Source: a virus. Taken from it: DNA of 59,506 nt. This document shows, in pieces, positions 58,594-59,506 of the stretch (the first letter of the stretch is position 1; each line of letters opens with the position of its first letter). The stretch lies in IMG/VR virus record IMGVR_UViG_3300028666_000037, positions 1-59,506 of that record. One strand, written 5' to 3'. Made by a program: the position numbers and the translations under genes. The notes under the pieces are model-generated. The model saw only the letters and a list, made by a program, of their open reading frames with translations. It had not been told where the DNA came from and ran no database searches.

Positions 58594-58829
58594 GATGCGG
58601 CGTGCGAGCGGTTGAGTTTCACGGCCTCTTCCCAGGCGGCATGGATCTTTTCGGCATCGTCGCCGATGCGCGCCAGGGTCCGCACGCCGTTGAGCGACGC
58701 CCAAACACTGATTTTCATCCGGTCGGCAAGCTCAACCATTTCCTTGATCACGTTCGGGATCCGCGCGCCGCCATACACGCTGACCTCGATATAGAGATCG
58801 TTTTTTTCGTCGACTCTCATCTGACCCAT
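58590..58829 (-). CDS. 79-aa hypothetical protein
   Basis: MGQMRVDEKNDLYIEVSVYG, GARIPNVIKEMVELADRMKI. Beta-alpha mixed, acidic. ATGA overlap downstream. Function unknown. Confidence 0.55.
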   Translation of the reverse strand: MGQMRVDEKNDLYIEVSVYGGARIPNVIKEMVELADRMKISVWASLNGVRTLARIGDDAEKIHAAWEEAVKLNRSHAAS

Positions 58830-58838
58830 AATTGAGCC

Positions 58839-59396
58839 TTATGCGTCTCGGCGCATGAGCCGCGCCGTCTTGGCGCGCTTCTGTGCACCACGCACCGCTG
58901 CCCGCAGCTCGTCGCGTAAGCGGATTTTCTCGAAGAGCGATTTGTGGCCGGCGAGCTCGTTACAACGGCGATGCGCGATCGCACTATTAGAGAGATGATT
59001 CGGTCCGCCACTCGTTAGCGGAATGAGATATTCGATCGTCTCAAAGCCGGGCGGGATTGGTTCCGGGCAATAAAAGCATCCGGGACCATCGCGCTCGATC
59101 AAGGTCGCGATGATCTGCGCGCGTTGATCACCGGCAGGATGTGGCGCTTTCTCTCGGGCACGATAGGTCCCGTGTGAGGTGAAGGCGCGCCAGGGCTCGC
59201 GTACCGGCCCGATGAATTTGAGCACGCCTTTCTTGTCACGGTAGATGACGGCCGTTCCGGCGCCGGTGCGAAACCGCAGCACTTCGTAAGCATTGCTCGA
59301 GGAAAAAATCTCGGCGCCACTCGCATTCAAGAAGTTCTTGAAGGCGGTGAGCCGCCGCACAGATAGCTCGCTGATGTGGAACGGGAGCCCGCTCAC
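58839..59396 (-). CDS. HNH-like protein with Tyr at the catalytic His position
   Basis: 185 aa. Cys pair CFYC (107-110), then GFETIEYLIPLTSGGPNHLS with Asn137 and HRRCNELAGHK (His142, Cys145). Usual HNH would have DH or EH before LIPL; here Tyr123 (codon TAT at 59028-59030, one transition from CAT). The rest of the HNH frame is kept, so it may be an inactive or altered nuclease. N-terminal 100 residues differ from common HNH genes. Starts 5 nt after the junction-gene stop. Confidence 0.75.
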   Translation of the reverse strand: MSGLPFHISELSVRRLTAFKNFLNASGAEIFSSSNAYEVLRFRTGAGTAVIYRDKKGVLKFIGPVREPWRAFTSHGTYRAREKAPHPAGDQRAQIIATLIERDGPGCFYCPEPIPPGFETIEYLIPLTSGGPNHLSNSAIAHRRCNELAGHKSLFEKIRLRDELRAAVRGAQKRAKTARLMRRDA

Positions 59397-59401
59397 GCTG
59401 G

Positions 59402-59506
59402 TTAAGCCGCTTCCAGAATCTGGATGAGCTTGTCGGCCATCCTTTGCCAGGCTTCATCGCGCGCCGTCAGGCGCGCGTAGGCGGCGGCGTAGGCGGCGGC
59501 GGCGGC
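59402..59506 (-). CDS. Ala/Tyr-repeat protein, C-terminal part (crosses junction)
   Basis: 35 codons from the window edge to TAA at 59402-59404: AAAAYAAAYARLTARDEAWQ, then RMADKLIQILEAA. Continues the gene at 1-601. The helical end with DEAWQRMADKLIQILE is the typical tail of these proteins. Confidence 0.85.
   Translation of the reverse strand, partial: AAAAAYAAAYARLTARDEAWQRMADKLIQILEAA

Noticed and set aside
53930-59396. A full thymine-hypermodification pathway or anti-defence island with named families
   Set aside because: Only the pyrophosphorylase-like gene matches a modification family; no hydroxymethylase, DNA kinase or transferase signature is visible, so I claim only the single gene.

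Overview
This window is the essentially complete genome of a temperate tailed phage with an HK97-type head and a long-tailed (siphovirus) tail, in circular form. Circularity is shown by one gene that runs across the two ends: its front is at 1-601 and its tail at 59402-59506, both on the minus strand and both ending in the same GCC/TAC (Ala/Tyr) codon repeat. An intact tRNA-Thr(GGU) 3'-end (attP-like) next to the integrase fits an excised phage. High G+C and protein families common in rhizobial and related phages suggest an alphaproteobacterial host. The host is inference; the phage identity is not.

Layout. A lambda-like immunity switch sits at about 6.3-7.7 kb: an S24/LexA-like repressor gene flanked by two divergent promoters (PL and PR), each with operators of the form CGGKAAWWWTMCCG. 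Leftward from PL runs a tight early operon (6275 down to 1, across the junction, then 59506 down to about 53.7 kb). It holds small regulators, a ParB-like protein, an MT-A70 adenine methyltransferase, a DUF5131 (phage Gp37/Gp68) protein, an HNH-like protein, a protein resembling clade-2 alpha-glutamyl/putrescinyl-thymine pyrophosphorylases (linked to thymine hypermodification), many orphans, then an excisionase-like gene overlapping a tyrosine integrase, attP, and a HicAB toxin-antitoxin pair. Rightward from PR run a Cro-like gene, small orphans, a second ParB-like protein, a replication-initiator-like gene with internal iterons, TerS, HNH, TerL, portal, a collagen-like protein, a ClpP-type protease and the capsid protein. 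Next come three glycosyltransferase-like genes plus a DUF115-like gene, large appendage proteins, connector and tail genes (with a classical -1 frameshift in the tail chaperone), tail tip and fibres, and a lysis cassette (endolysin, TM proteins, nested Rz/Rz1) with a fourth glycosyltransferase inside it. A beta-propeller/beta-helix spike follows, ending at a strong terminator at 51480-51508.

Most adjacent genes overlap by ATGA, GTGA or TGATG, so the operons are almost seamless. The clearest exception is a lone antisense membrane-protein gene (35233-35574) inside the tail operon. The most interesting candidates are the virion-glycosylation cassette lodged among head genes, the two spike proteins sharing a propeller module, the possible thymine-hypermodification enzyme without visible partners, and an integrase whose box-II catalytic arginine is a cysteine.
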